Source of the DNA: Candidatus Zhuqueibacterota bacterium
GTDB taxonomy: Bacteria > Zhuqueibacterota > Zhuqueibacteria > Zhuqueibacterales > Zhuqueibacteraceae
Reading direction: 5' to 3'
Length of the DNA: 64,000 nucleotides
Assembly: GCA_022616415.1 (NCBI GenBank)
Contig: JAKEEU010000131.1
Location: forward strand, 62,001-126,000
Shown: in pieces, positions 15,920 to 23,645 of the stretch
Position numbering within the stretch: position 1 is the first letter of the stretch
Layout: the number at the start of each line of letters is the position of its first letter
Made by a program: the position numbers and the translations under genes
The notes under the pieces: generated by a model
What the model saw: only the letters and a program-made list of their open reading frames with translations
Databases searched by the model: none
Told to the model about the DNA's origin: nothing

Positions 15920-18658
15920 TTACTTTGTCACTTCCATCACCCAAATATCGCCGAGATTTTCTTGCCAGTTAAAATAAAGTTGCCGCCCATCTGTGGTGTA
16001 CCCTTCCAACACTAAGAAGCCATGCTTACCATGCAGGTTTGTCAACTGACGTTCATGTCCATCTTTGAGTGAAAGTTCCCAGAAATTTCTTACCCCTTGC
16101 TCGTACCGTACATTTTTTGCTCCTCGCTCGTCTCGGATAAAGTAGATCTTTTCTCCATTCGGTGACCAGCATGGTCGATGGCCGCCAGTCTCTGCAACTC
16201 GTTCTGCGGGTCCGCCTTGCGCAGGGACCTTCCATATTTGTGAAAAACCGGCACGATCAGACTCAAAAACAATCCATTTCCCATCGGGCGACCAGCGCGG
16301 GTAGAGGTCAAGGTCGGGATGGTCGGTTAATCTTCTCGCTTCGCCTCCTCGCGCCGAGATGACATAAATATCCCTATTTCCAGTTCTTGTCGCTTGAAAA
16401 GCGATTTCTCGGCCATCCGGTGACCACGAAGGGAGGGCTTCCGATTCATCTGTTCCAAACAAGAAACGGGCCGGCCCTCCGGAAGCCGGCATCAGCCAAA
16501 TATCACCATTCCCGCTGCGCCTGGAATGAAACGCAATTTCTCTGTCATCGGGTGACAATGCCGGCGCCAAGTCGTGTGCGGGATGATCCGTAATTTGCTC
16601 CATTTTGCCGCCGGTCACCGGCATTTTCCAAATATCCTGGTTGCCCAATCGATCCGAATTTAACAACAAATATTTTCCATCATGGGTCAAAGCGACGCGC
16701 CCGACCAGCGCCTGGTCGAAAGTGATCTGCTCGGCATCTTTCCAGGTTCTCATGCTGTCACCCGGTGGTATCGACACCCGCCATACATTCGCTATTTCTC
16801 GACCTTGGCTATAAGCCAAGTGCCTTCCATCAGGTGAGAAAACTGCATGGACCATGCCTATTCCTGTGGTCAAAGGCTGAGGGGCGCCATCCGGACTGCC
16901 GTCATTGGCAAGACGTTGTTGCCAGAGATCCATGCTGCCGCCACGATTCGAGATGAAGTAAATGTAACGCTCATCTTTGGACCACGAGGGGCTCCAGTCA
17001 TTGGTTCGTCCATCAGTCACCGGAATCAACTTTTTATCCGTAATTCGTAGAATCCGGATGCAGGTAATGAGCGCAGCCGGAGCTATGGCATCCACCAAGG
17101 CAAAATAATCTCCGTTGGGTGACCAGCTCATTTCAAATATACTATGTAAAATTCCAGCCTTACCGGTATGCAAATATATATTCGTCGATTTTCCGGTTCG
17201 CAAAGAATAAAGGTTGACGAAGTTTTGGCTGGAATCTTCGGACACGTAAGCTAATTCTGTTCCGTCCATTGACCACTGCGGCTGCCCTCTTCCGCTTTCG
17301 GAAGCCAGGACTTTACGTGGAACACCGCCCAACGCCGACATGAGGTAAAGACCGCGACCATCCCGATCAGACCAAAAGGCGATTTGACTGCCATCGGGCG
17401 ACCAACTGGGGCGCGCATCGACACCGGCATGATCTTCCGTTAAGTTCACCGGTTGCCCTTTCCCAGGTTGAGCCACCCAGATATCCCAGTTACCGCTTTG
17501 ATTCGATTGATAAGCCAACTTGCTGCCATCCGGTGACCACGTCGGATAGTGTTCCAAGCCAATAGTCGTGGTGACTTGAAGAGGATTGATCAGTCGAGGA
17601 ATCGTTTCGCGTCGTTGGAATAGCAGGTAGCCAGCTATTCCAGACAGGAGAATCAACACACCCAGGCTGGCACGCGTCAACCCAACCTTTCGCAAACGCT
17701 TGAGGAGGTTTCTCATTTTGTGGGACGCGCGCAAAGGGCGATCAGGCTCGCGCTGCGCTTGCCGAATTTCCGACAACAACTCTGCTGCCAATTGGTGCCG
17801 CTCATTTGCATTCTTTGCCAGGGCGCGGTTAATGGCCTGCGCCAATGTGATCGGCACCTCGGCGCGTAGCTTGGTCGGCGCGACGGGATCGACATTTACA
17901 ATCGCATACATCACCGCCTGATCATATTCGCCTTTAAACGGCAATTGGCCGGTGAGCATTTCATACATCACCACGCCGAGCGACCAAATATCGGTGCGAT
18001 GATCGACCTCCAAACCTTGCGCTTGTTCCGGCGACATGTAGGCAATCGTTCCCATCGTCGCGCCGGTCTTGGTGAGATGTTGCTGCCCTGCCAACTTCGC
18101 CAAACCGAAATCAAGAATTTTCACTTCGCCGCGCTTGGTAATGATGATATTCGCCGGTTTGATATCGCGATGAATGATCCCCGCCTCGTGCGCCCGCGCG
18201 AGGCCTTGCGCAATTTGCGTCGCAATCTCTATCGTCTCCGGTATCGGCAATCCGCCTGGCATGCCGAAGGGCGAAGAGCGAAGGGCGATGGGCGCGACAC
18301 GCTCTTCGCCCTTCACCTTTCGCTCTTCGCCTTTTTCCTTTCGCCCATCGCCTTTCTCCAATCTCTCCTTCAGCGTTTCCCCTTCATAATACGCCATCGC
18401 AATAAACAACTGCCCGTCTTCCGTTTCGCCGATTTCATAAATCGTGCAAATGTTGGGATGATCGAGCGCCGAGGCAGTTTTGGCTTCATTGATGAAACGT
18501 TCGATGGCTTGGGGATCACGGGTGAGATAAGGCGCGAGGAATTTGAGCACGACGTGGCGGCCGAGCTTGGTGTCTTCGGCTTTGTAGACGACACCCATGC
18601 CGCCCTCGCCGAGCTTGGCGAGAATTTTGTAATGGGAAATGGTTTGGCCAACCTTCAT
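15920..18658 (-). CDS. PknB-type Ser/Thr kinase with TolB-propeller sensor domain
   Basis: A 912-residue protein. Residues 10-310 form a Hanks-type kinase: glycine loop LGEGGMGVVY, Lys39 in VVLKF, catalytic HRDIKPAN (Asp165), DFG at 183-185 and the MSPEQ activation-segment end. One membrane helix follows at about 324-345. The rest is a series of PD40/TolB propeller repeats (WSPDGSKLAY, WSPDGSQIAF and others), predicted to be outside the cytoplasmic membrane. Residues about 101-140, between the hinge and the next helix, are a Lys/Glu/Arg-rich insert encoded by 14 heptamer repeats (18263-18360). Most kinases have no such insert. Fusions of this kind are common in this bacterial group; ligand and targets are unknown. 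Confidence 0.93.
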   Translation of the reverse strand: MKVGQTISHYKILAKLGEGGMGVVYKAEDTKLGRHVVLKFLAPYLTRDPQAIERFINEAKTASALDHPNICTIYEIGETEDGQLFIAMAYYEGETLKERLEKGDGRKEKGEERKVKGEERVAPIALRSSPFGMPGGLPIPETIEIATQIAQGLARAHEAGIIHRDIKPANIIITKRGEVKILDFGLAKLAGQQHLTKTGATMGTIAYMSPEQAQGLEVDHRTDIWSLGVVMYEMLTGQLPFKGEYDQAVMYAIVNVDPVAPTKLRAEVPITLAQAINRALAKNANERHQLAAELLSEIRQAQREPDRPLRASHKMRNLLKRLRKVGLTRASLGVLILLSGIAGYLLFQRRETIPRLINPLQVTTTIGLEHYPTWSPDGSKLAYQSNQSGNWDIWVAQPGKGQPVNLTEDHAGVDARPSWSPDGSQIAFWSDRDGRGLYLMSALGGVPRKVLASESGRGQPQWSMDGTELAYVSEDSSQNFVNLYSLRTGKSTNIYLHTGKAGILHSIFEMSWSPNGDYFALVDAIAPAALITCIRILRITDKKLIPVTDGRTNDWSPSWSKDERYIYFISNRGGSMDLWQQRLANDGSPDGAPQPLTTGIGMVHAVFSPDGRHLAYSQGREIANVWRVSIPPGDSMRTWKDAEQITFDQALVGRVALTHDGKYLLLNSDRLGNQDIWKMPVTGGKMEQITDHPAHDLAPALSPDDREIAFHSRRSGNGDIWLMPASGGPARFLFGTDESEALPSWSPDGREIAFQATRTGNRDIYVISARGGEARRLTDHPDLDLYPRWSPDGKWIVFESDRAGFSQIWKVPAQGGPAERVAETGGHRPCWSPNGEKIYFIRDERGAKNVRYEQGVRNFWELSLKDGHERQLTNLHGKHGFLVLEGYTTDGRQLYFNWQENLGDIWVMEVTK
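18263..18360. repeat. Heptamer array of 14 units inside the kinase gene
   Basis: Fourteen 7-base units fill exactly 98 bases. The left ones are of the type GGCGAAG/AGCGAAG; after 18297 the complementary orientation TTCGCCC/TTCGCCT takes over. The array is translated as the insert in the kinase domain. Confidence 0.85.
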
Positions 18659-18720
18659 ATTGCCCGCACAGCGCGAAAGGGACCAGTCGATGTATTTTTC
18701 TAAGAATTTTCTTATCCGGC

Positions 18721-18885
18721 TTACATCACCGGCTGCATAGCCTCAGCCGCTTCTCTTATAGCCCGAATCTTTTGCGAAAGCAGCGCCGGCAACTCTTCAG
18801 CCTTGAGCTTTTGCGCCTGTTCTTCCAATTCATTAATCGTGCTTTGCAAACGCGACAAATTGTAACTCTGAATTTCCCGTTTTAA
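18721..18885 (-). pseudogene. Gene fragment encoding a coiled-coil tail
   Basis: The minus-strand frame ending at 18721 has 54 codons after a stop, without an ATG until near its end. The product is helical: LSRLQSTINELEEQAQKLK, then LPALLSQKIRAIREAAEAM. A late TTG could start a peptide of about 45 residues. It sits between the kinase and the small gene at 18903. It is probably the tail of a lost gene. Confidence 0.35.
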
Positions 18886-18902
18886 TCAAACTACGAAAAC
18901 TC

Positions 18903-19118
18903 TCAAGCAGGTTCCAAAGCTAATTCATTGTCTTTCTGCTCGGCTTCCAAATAGCTAATTTTAATCTCACCATATCGAATCGTTAACCCATACTTTTGAG
19001 CCAACTCCAAGACATTGCGATGAGCATTCGCAACGTACTGCTTGAGGTCATGATTGGCCATTTTGTCTAGACGTATTTGGGCCTCGTTTTTGGCTTGCAA
19101 CAATGGATTAGTAAGCAT
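18903..19118 (-). CDS. Small protein following the PIN toxin gene
   Basis: A 71-residue, mostly helical protein (ANHDLKQYVANAHRNVLELAQKYGL, then a short strand LTIRYGEIKISYL). Its start overlaps the end of the PIN gene by eleven bases, so the two are coupled. It may be the antitoxin or an accessory partner of the toxin. I do not recognise a DNA-binding antitoxin domain. With the toxin disrupted, this partner may still be made if the broken transcript is read. Confidence 0.55.
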   Translation of the reverse strand: MLTNPLLQAKNEAQIRLDKMANHDLKQYVANAHRNVLELAQKYGLTIRYGEIKISYLEAEQKDNELALEPA

Positions 19119-19693
19119 CTGTATCCTCCGTAAATAATTGCAAAGGAGTTACAATCTCTGGAGTAAATAGGTTTAGTCTCGTATTGACACGACGTATATG
19201 TTGCTTCTTATTGGCGTTCGCTAAATGATTGCAGTTCCACGTCAACAAGAAATCGATTTTATAGAATGAAGCATACGCCAAGTGAAGCGCATCACCTTTT
19301 AAAACCTGTGGCATCAAATAATTTTCAATGTATATTCGTGCTATGTCAACGATATTTTCATCGGGTGCCAGCACTGGAAGTTTTGCTGCAAATTTTAAAG
19401 CCTCTTCCTTATGTGGATAAATGAGTCGCTCGTAAAAAGTCATAACCCAGACCGCCGGTCTGGAAAATTGTGCACGATCCAGTCGGGCCGACTGGGTTAC
19501 GACGGCTTTTTACGACATACACATAAATACCTTCGATTAACTCATTTAGGGTTTCTTCCAAAATCCAAATGTCAAAATGATGTCGCTCCTCCTGCCACCA
19601 CCTTCTGGTTATTTCAGCAAACGGCTTTAGGCTTTCGCGTTCATCAAAATAGTAGTTGGGAATCGTGGTATCGAGGTAGACAGTTTTCTTCAT
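19108..19693 (-). pseudogene. VapC-like PIN toxin gene interrupted by a 100-bp element
   Basis: The N-terminal half (from the ATG at 19693) reads KTVYLDTTIPNYYFDE...IWILEETLNELIEG. The C-terminal half (ending at 19108) reads YPHKEEALKF...LKGDALHLAYASFYKIDFLLTWNCNHLANANK. The halves lie in different frames, separated by a 100-bp element plus a 6-bp duplicated target (106 bases, which shifts the frame by one). Removing 106 bases joins GAA GGT ATT TAT to CCA CAT AAG and restores one frame of 159 codons. PIN acidic residues are present (Asp8, the Glu of EET, the Asp of KGDA). As it stands the gene should not yield full-length toxin. Confidence 0.88.
19423..19522. mobile_element. 100-bp MITE-like element inside the PIN gene
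   Basis: The element is flanked by the direct repeat ATAAAT (19417-19422 and 19523-19528). Its ends are inverted repeats sharing TCGTAAAAAG, a short variable part and TCRTAACCCAG. The inside has two GC hairpins, CCAGACCGCCGGTCTGG and CCAGTCGGGCCGACTGG. It has no coding capacity, so transposition must have used an enzyme encoded elsewhere. Confidence 0.85.
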
Positions 19694-19767
19694 TTTTCAC
19701 CCGCGTAGTATTCAACTGTAATATAATGTCATATCGGGAATTTCGCAAGATATTCTTTTCAGCACAA

Positions 19768-21279
19768 TCACACCTTTTCAATTCCCAGTTTTTTCATTTT
19801 ATAATGCAGCGTCTGCACCGGAATGCGCAATTGCCTGGCGGCTTGCGATTGGCTCCAGCCATTCGCCTCCAATGCTTGCCGGATAATTCGCGCTTCGTAC
19901 TCGGCAACCCGCTCCGGCAAAGATTTGTGGGGATCGGCCTCTTCAACAAGATTTTTGCTGCGCTTCATTTCTTTCTTAATTTCACTGGGAAGAATGGTTT
20001 CGTCCAGACGCTTCATTTCCGCCGGCGCCAAAGTCACCAGCCGTTCCACAAAATTTTCCAATTGCCGGATGTTGCCTTCCCAAGAACGGCGCTTCATATA
20101 GTCGAGCAGGTTTTCGTGAAATGACTCGGCTTGTTTTTGCTGTTGCCGCGCCAGGCGTTTGAGGAAATGGTGCGCCAGCAGCGGGATGTCTGATTGGCGC
20201 TCGTGCAGAGAGGGAACGGAGATCGGATAAACGTGCAGACGATAAAACAAATCCTCGCGAAATTGCTGCTTTTCAACCAGCTTTTGCAAAGGCTGGCTGG
20301 AGGCAGAGATAAGGCGAACGTCGATTGGACGGCTCTTGTTGCTTCCCAGCGGGCGAACTTCTCCCTGCGCCAAAACCCGCAGAAATTTGGCTTGAATATC
20401 AAAAGGTAAATTGGCGATCTCATCCATGAACAGCGTGCCGCGCTCCGCCTCTTCGAGCAAGCCTTTGCGATCCTGCGTGGCGCCGGTAAACGCGCCTTTG
20501 ACATGACCAAACAGCTCGCTCTCGATCAGGTTCGCTGGAATCGCGCCGCAATCAATCGCGAAAAATGGGTGATTGTTTCGCGGGCTGTATTGGTGGATTG
20601 CTCGCGCCACGACTTCTTTGCCGGTGCCGGTTTGGCCTTCGAGCAGCACGCGCACGTCGCAGCGAGTAGCAGCTTCAATCGCTTGTAACAATTCAATAAA
20701 TTTAGGACTCTTGCCGATGAGACCAACTTGCTCATATTTCGTGAGGAGAGCCGCTTCGGGCAATGGCGTGCTAAAATATTCAGCGATTTTTTGCACATTG
20801 CGCAAATAGGGCGCCGCAATCAAGGCGAGCTTCTCCAAATAGGTCAGTTCTTCTTTGCTGAATGATTCGCCGGCGGTTTTATTCAACAGGATCAGCGTTC
20901 CGAGCAGCGCGCCTTCAACTCGCAACGGCACGCCCATAACCGATTTGATGGGAAGATCGCCAAATGCGATGCGGCTGAAGCGCTGGTCTTGTTTGAGATC
21001 GACGCTCAGCAGCGGCTGCTGATTCTGCATCAACCAGCCGCTGATTTGATTCTGCACGGTTTTGAATCTGCGGTCGTCGCCGCTTTGCCCTTCCCGCATG
21101 ACGGTTTTCACCGTGTTGCGGGTGCGCGGATTGACCATGAGAATCAAGGCGGTTTCAGCATGCAAAAGGCTCATCGCCTGCTGCGCCACAACGCGAAGAA
21201 TTTCCTGAAAATCATTCTGCTGGCTGAGCACGCCGGCCAGATCGATCAGCCATTCCCATTTTTGATGGTCTGCTGTCAT
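19768..21279 (-). CDS. GAF-domain sigma-54-dependent transcriptional activator
   Basis: A 503-residue NtrC-family regulator. Residues about 15-170 form a GAF sensor domain. Residues about 190-425 are the AAA+ sigma-54 activation domain with Walker A GQTGTGKE, the sigma-54 contact loop GAFTGA and Walker B TLFMDEIANL. The end (about 455-503) is a Fis-type helix-turn-helix (NGWSQSQAARQLRIPVQTLHYKMKK). There is no receiver domain, so a small ligand or signal through GAF is likely rather than a histidine kinase. It is divergent from the GH13 gene, with a 78-bp palindromic repeat between them. Targets are unknown. Confidence 0.95.
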   Translation of the reverse strand: MTADHQKWEWLIDLAGVLSQQNDFQEILRVVAQQAMSLLHAETALILMVNPRTRNTVKTVMREGQSGDDRRFKTVQNQISGWLMQNQQPLLSVDLKQDQRFSRIAFGDLPIKSVMGVPLRVEGALLGTLILLNKTAGESFSKEELTYLEKLALIAAPYLRNVQKIAEYFSTPLPEAALLTKYEQVGLIGKSPKFIELLQAIEAATRCDVRVLLEGQTGTGKEVVARAIHQYSPRNNHPFFAIDCGAIPANLIESELFGHVKGAFTGATQDRKGLLEEAERGTLFMDEIANLPFDIQAKFLRVLAQGEVRPLGSNKSRPIDVRLISASSQPLQKLVEKQQFREDLFYRLHVYPISVPSLHERQSDIPLLAHHFLKRLARQQQKQAESFHENLLDYMKRRSWEGNIRQLENFVERLVTLAPAEMKRLDETILPSEIKKEMKRSKNLVEEADPHKSLPERVAEYEARIIRQALEANGWSQSQAARQLRIPVQTLHYKMKKLGIEKV

Positions 21280-21326
21280 TGAGATAGTTCAACGTTTGGC
21301 TATACTCGTTGCGGGTTGGAATGTAA

Positions 21327-21404
21327 GTCATTGCGAGGCGTTTTTTGCCGAAGCAATCTCTTGATTTTCAAAGGATTGCTTCGCTGAAAAACGCTCGCAA
21401 TGAC
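21327..21404. repeat. 78-bp dispersed palindromic repeat, copy 1
   Basis: It runs from GTCATTGCGAGGCG to CGCTCGCAATGAC, with arms of about 33 bases that pair imperfectly (GCCGAAGCAATCT against GGATTGCTTCGC). A second copy of the same length is at 53294-53371. The sequence type is a widespread bacterial intergenic palindrome. Confidence 0.8.
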
Positions 21405-21541
21405 AATTACAAAATAACCCTTAACGAGTACATGTCGGTGCGATGAAAGCCCATAAGTTGTCTGCCCATCTGCTCGGAAAGATAACAACTTGTCAGCAAA
21501 AGTCAAGGCTGGGCTTGAAAAATTTTTATTTAAAAAAACAC

Positions 21542-21569
21542 TTGCGCTTTGTAACATTTTTGTTATATT
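21542..21569 (+). promoter_or_regulatory. Possible sigma-70 promoter of the GH13 gene
   Basis: TTGCGC (21542-21547) and TATATT (21564-21569) are 16 bases apart, about 100 bases before the start codon. The -10 box is good and the -35 box weak. Confidence 0.35.
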
Positions 21570-21667
21570 GAAAACCTGATTTACACCTTTCCTCACGAAT
21601 ACATTCTGTCCTGAAAATAGAGTTCGCAGCATCTAAATCTTACAATGAAACCAGCGCAGGGAAAGCT

Positions 21668-23521
21668 ATGCCCACCTCGATTTGGAGCGACGAGATTCAA
21701 GCTGTTTTTGCGCAAGCCCGTTCGCCACGCACCAAGCGCGTTCAAATCGGCGGCAAAACCGTCGAGATGCCCACGCCGTTTCCCTCGCCGGAAGATTGGC
21801 GGGATAAGTGGATTTATTTTCTGCTGGTGGATCGCTTCAACAACCCGCAAGCACCGCCGCGACAATTGCCGTGGAATGGCGAGCATGGGGAATATCAGGG
21901 CGGCACGTTCAACGGGGTGCGGGCGCAGCTTGAGTATCTGCAAGAGCTGGGCGTTGGCGCGATTTGGCTCTCGCCGGTGCTGAAGAATTGCCAATACAAC
22001 CCCTACTCGTATCACGGCTACGGCATTCAGGATTTTCTGCAAATCGAGCCGCGCTTTGTTTCCGATTCGGAGAAGGCGAGAAAGAATCCCCAACTTGCGG
22101 AAGACGAGTTGATTCAGCTCATCGACGAGGCTCATGCTCGTGGCATTTATGTGATCTTTGACATCGTGCTCAATCACGTGGGAGATATCTTTGAATATGA
22201 AGGCTACGGCTCAGTGGCGCCGTGGCGCAATTATCCCTACCTCATTCATTGGCGCGATGAGAACGGCCGAGGTCGTCCAGAGTGGACAGCGGCGCCAAGT
22301 GATCCGACACCTGACGCCACGATTTGGCCATCCGAGCTGCGGCGCAACGAGTTCTTCCGCCGGCAAGGCGAAGGTGGTGAAGAGGGCGGCGACTTCGGCT
22401 CGCTGAAGGAACTGGCGACGGATTATCAAGAATTCAGTCCGGTGTATGGCGTTTATTATCCGGTGCGCGACATCTTGATTCGCGCCCATCAATATCTCAT
22501 CGCCAAATTTGACGTGGACGGCTTTCGCATCGACACGCTGAAGTTCATCGAGCCGGATTTTTCCCGCGTGTTTGCCAACGCCATTCGCGAATTTGCGTTC
22601 AGCATCGGCAAGAAAGAATTTTTCACCTTCGGCGAGATTTATGATAATGAGGACAAGATCGCGCGCTATATCGGCCGTAATGCCATGGAAGACAGCGATC
22701 TGATCGGCGTCGATGCGGCGCTCGATTTTCCGCTTTTCTACAAACTCCCCGACGTTGCCAAAGGGCATCTCCCGCCGACTGAAGTCATCAACATGTTCGA
22801 GTACCGCCGGCGGGTGCAGCACGGCACCATCAGCTCGCAAGGCGAGGCGAGCAAATTTTTTGTGACGTTTCTCGACAATCACGATCAGCATCAGCGTTTT
22901 TATTTCAGCGATCCCAACGATCCGCACCGCTACGACGATCAAGTAGCGCTTGCCGCCGGCTGCTTGTTCGCATTGCAAGGCATTCCGTGTTTGTATTACG
23001 GCACCGAGCAGGGATTGCACGGCGCCGGCGGAACGCTCGAGGCGGTGCGCGAGGCCCTGTGGGGCAGGCCGAATGCGTTTGATCCCCAAAATCCCTTCTA
23101 TCAAGCCATTCAAAAAATTGCGGCGATGCGCGATCGCCAACCGGCGCTGCGTTATGGCCGCCAATACTTTCGCCAGATTTCCGGGGACGGCGTTCATTTC
23201 GGTTTCTCGAATTTCCCCTCCGGTGTGCTGGCGTTTTCGCGCATTTTGAGCGACCAGGAAGTGATCGTCACGGCCAACACAAATTCGCAAAGCGAGTGGC
23301 AGGGCGAGGTGCTCGTTGATTTCGCCATCAATCCGGTAGGCTCGATTTATCAAATTCTATTTAGCAACAAGAGCAATTCAGCCGCGCCAGAACCGGTAAG
23401 CGAGAAATCGATGGGCAGTGTGGAGATTCGTGAAGTCGATGGCGCTATAACGCATGGGCCGACGCGCGTATTGCGTCTGAAACTGCAGCCCATGGAAATA
23501 CAAATTTTGGAAGAATTGTGA
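21668..23521 (+). CDS. Alpha-amylase family (GH13) glycoside hydrolase
   Basis: A 617-residue cytoplasmic-looking GH13 enzyme without a signal peptide. The four conserved regions are present: DIVLNHVGD (region I), GFRIDTLKF with the nucleophile Asp (II), TFGEIYD with the acid/base Glu (III) and FLDNHDQ with the transition-state Asp (IV). The (beta/alpha)8 barrel starts at about residue 45 (KWIYFLLVDRFNN). A C-terminal beta domain fills the last 110 residues. Specificity (amylase, glucosidase or transferase) cannot be decided. It is divergent from the sigma-54 activator. Confidence 0.93.
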   Translation: MPTSIWSDEIQAVFAQARSPRTKRVQIGGKTVEMPTPFPSPEDWRDKWIYFLLVDRFNNPQAPPRQLPWNGEHGEYQGGTFNGVRAQLEYLQELGVGAIWLSPVLKNCQYNPYSYHGYGIQDFLQIEPRFVSDSEKARKNPQLAEDELIQLIDEAHARGIYVIFDIVLNHVGDIFEYEGYGSVAPWRNYPYLIHWRDENGRGRPEWTAAPSDPTPDATIWPSELRRNEFFRRQGEGGEEGGDFGSLKELATDYQEFSPVYGVYYPVRDILIRAHQYLIAKFDVDGFRIDTLKFIEPDFSRVFANAIREFAFSIGKKEFFTFGEIYDNEDKIARYIGRNAMEDSDLIGVDAALDFPLFYKLPDVAKGHLPPTEVINMFEYRRRVQHGTISSQGEASKFFVTFLDNHDQHQRFYFSDPNDPHRYDDQVALAAGCLFALQGIPCLYYGTEQGLHGAGGTLEAVREALWGRPNAFDPQNPFYQAIQKIAAMRDRQPALRYGRQYFRQISGDGVHFGFSNFPSGVLAFSRILSDQEVIVTANTNSQSEWQGEVLVDFAINPVGSIYQILFSNKSNSAAPEPVSEKSMGSVEIREVDGAITHGPTRVLRLKLQPMEIQILEEL

Positions 23522-23645
23522 AAAAAAGTGTGAAAATTCCGGCAAAATCTGTGTCTATCAATGTAGTAGGCAAAACGCAGTGTAATGAATAAAAAAAATT
23601 GGTGTAGCTGTTCAAGCAAATACATTTATTGCCGGAGAGATTAGC

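Noticed and set aside
21295..21312. Sigma-54-like TGGC...TTGC between the activator and the GH13 gene
   Set aside because: The GG and GC are 11 bases apart instead of 10, and the site is 350 bases from the GH13 start.
22211..23353. Long frame of 380 codons opposite the GH13 gene
   Set aside because: The GH13 motifs prove the plus strand; the antisense frame has no recognisable domain.
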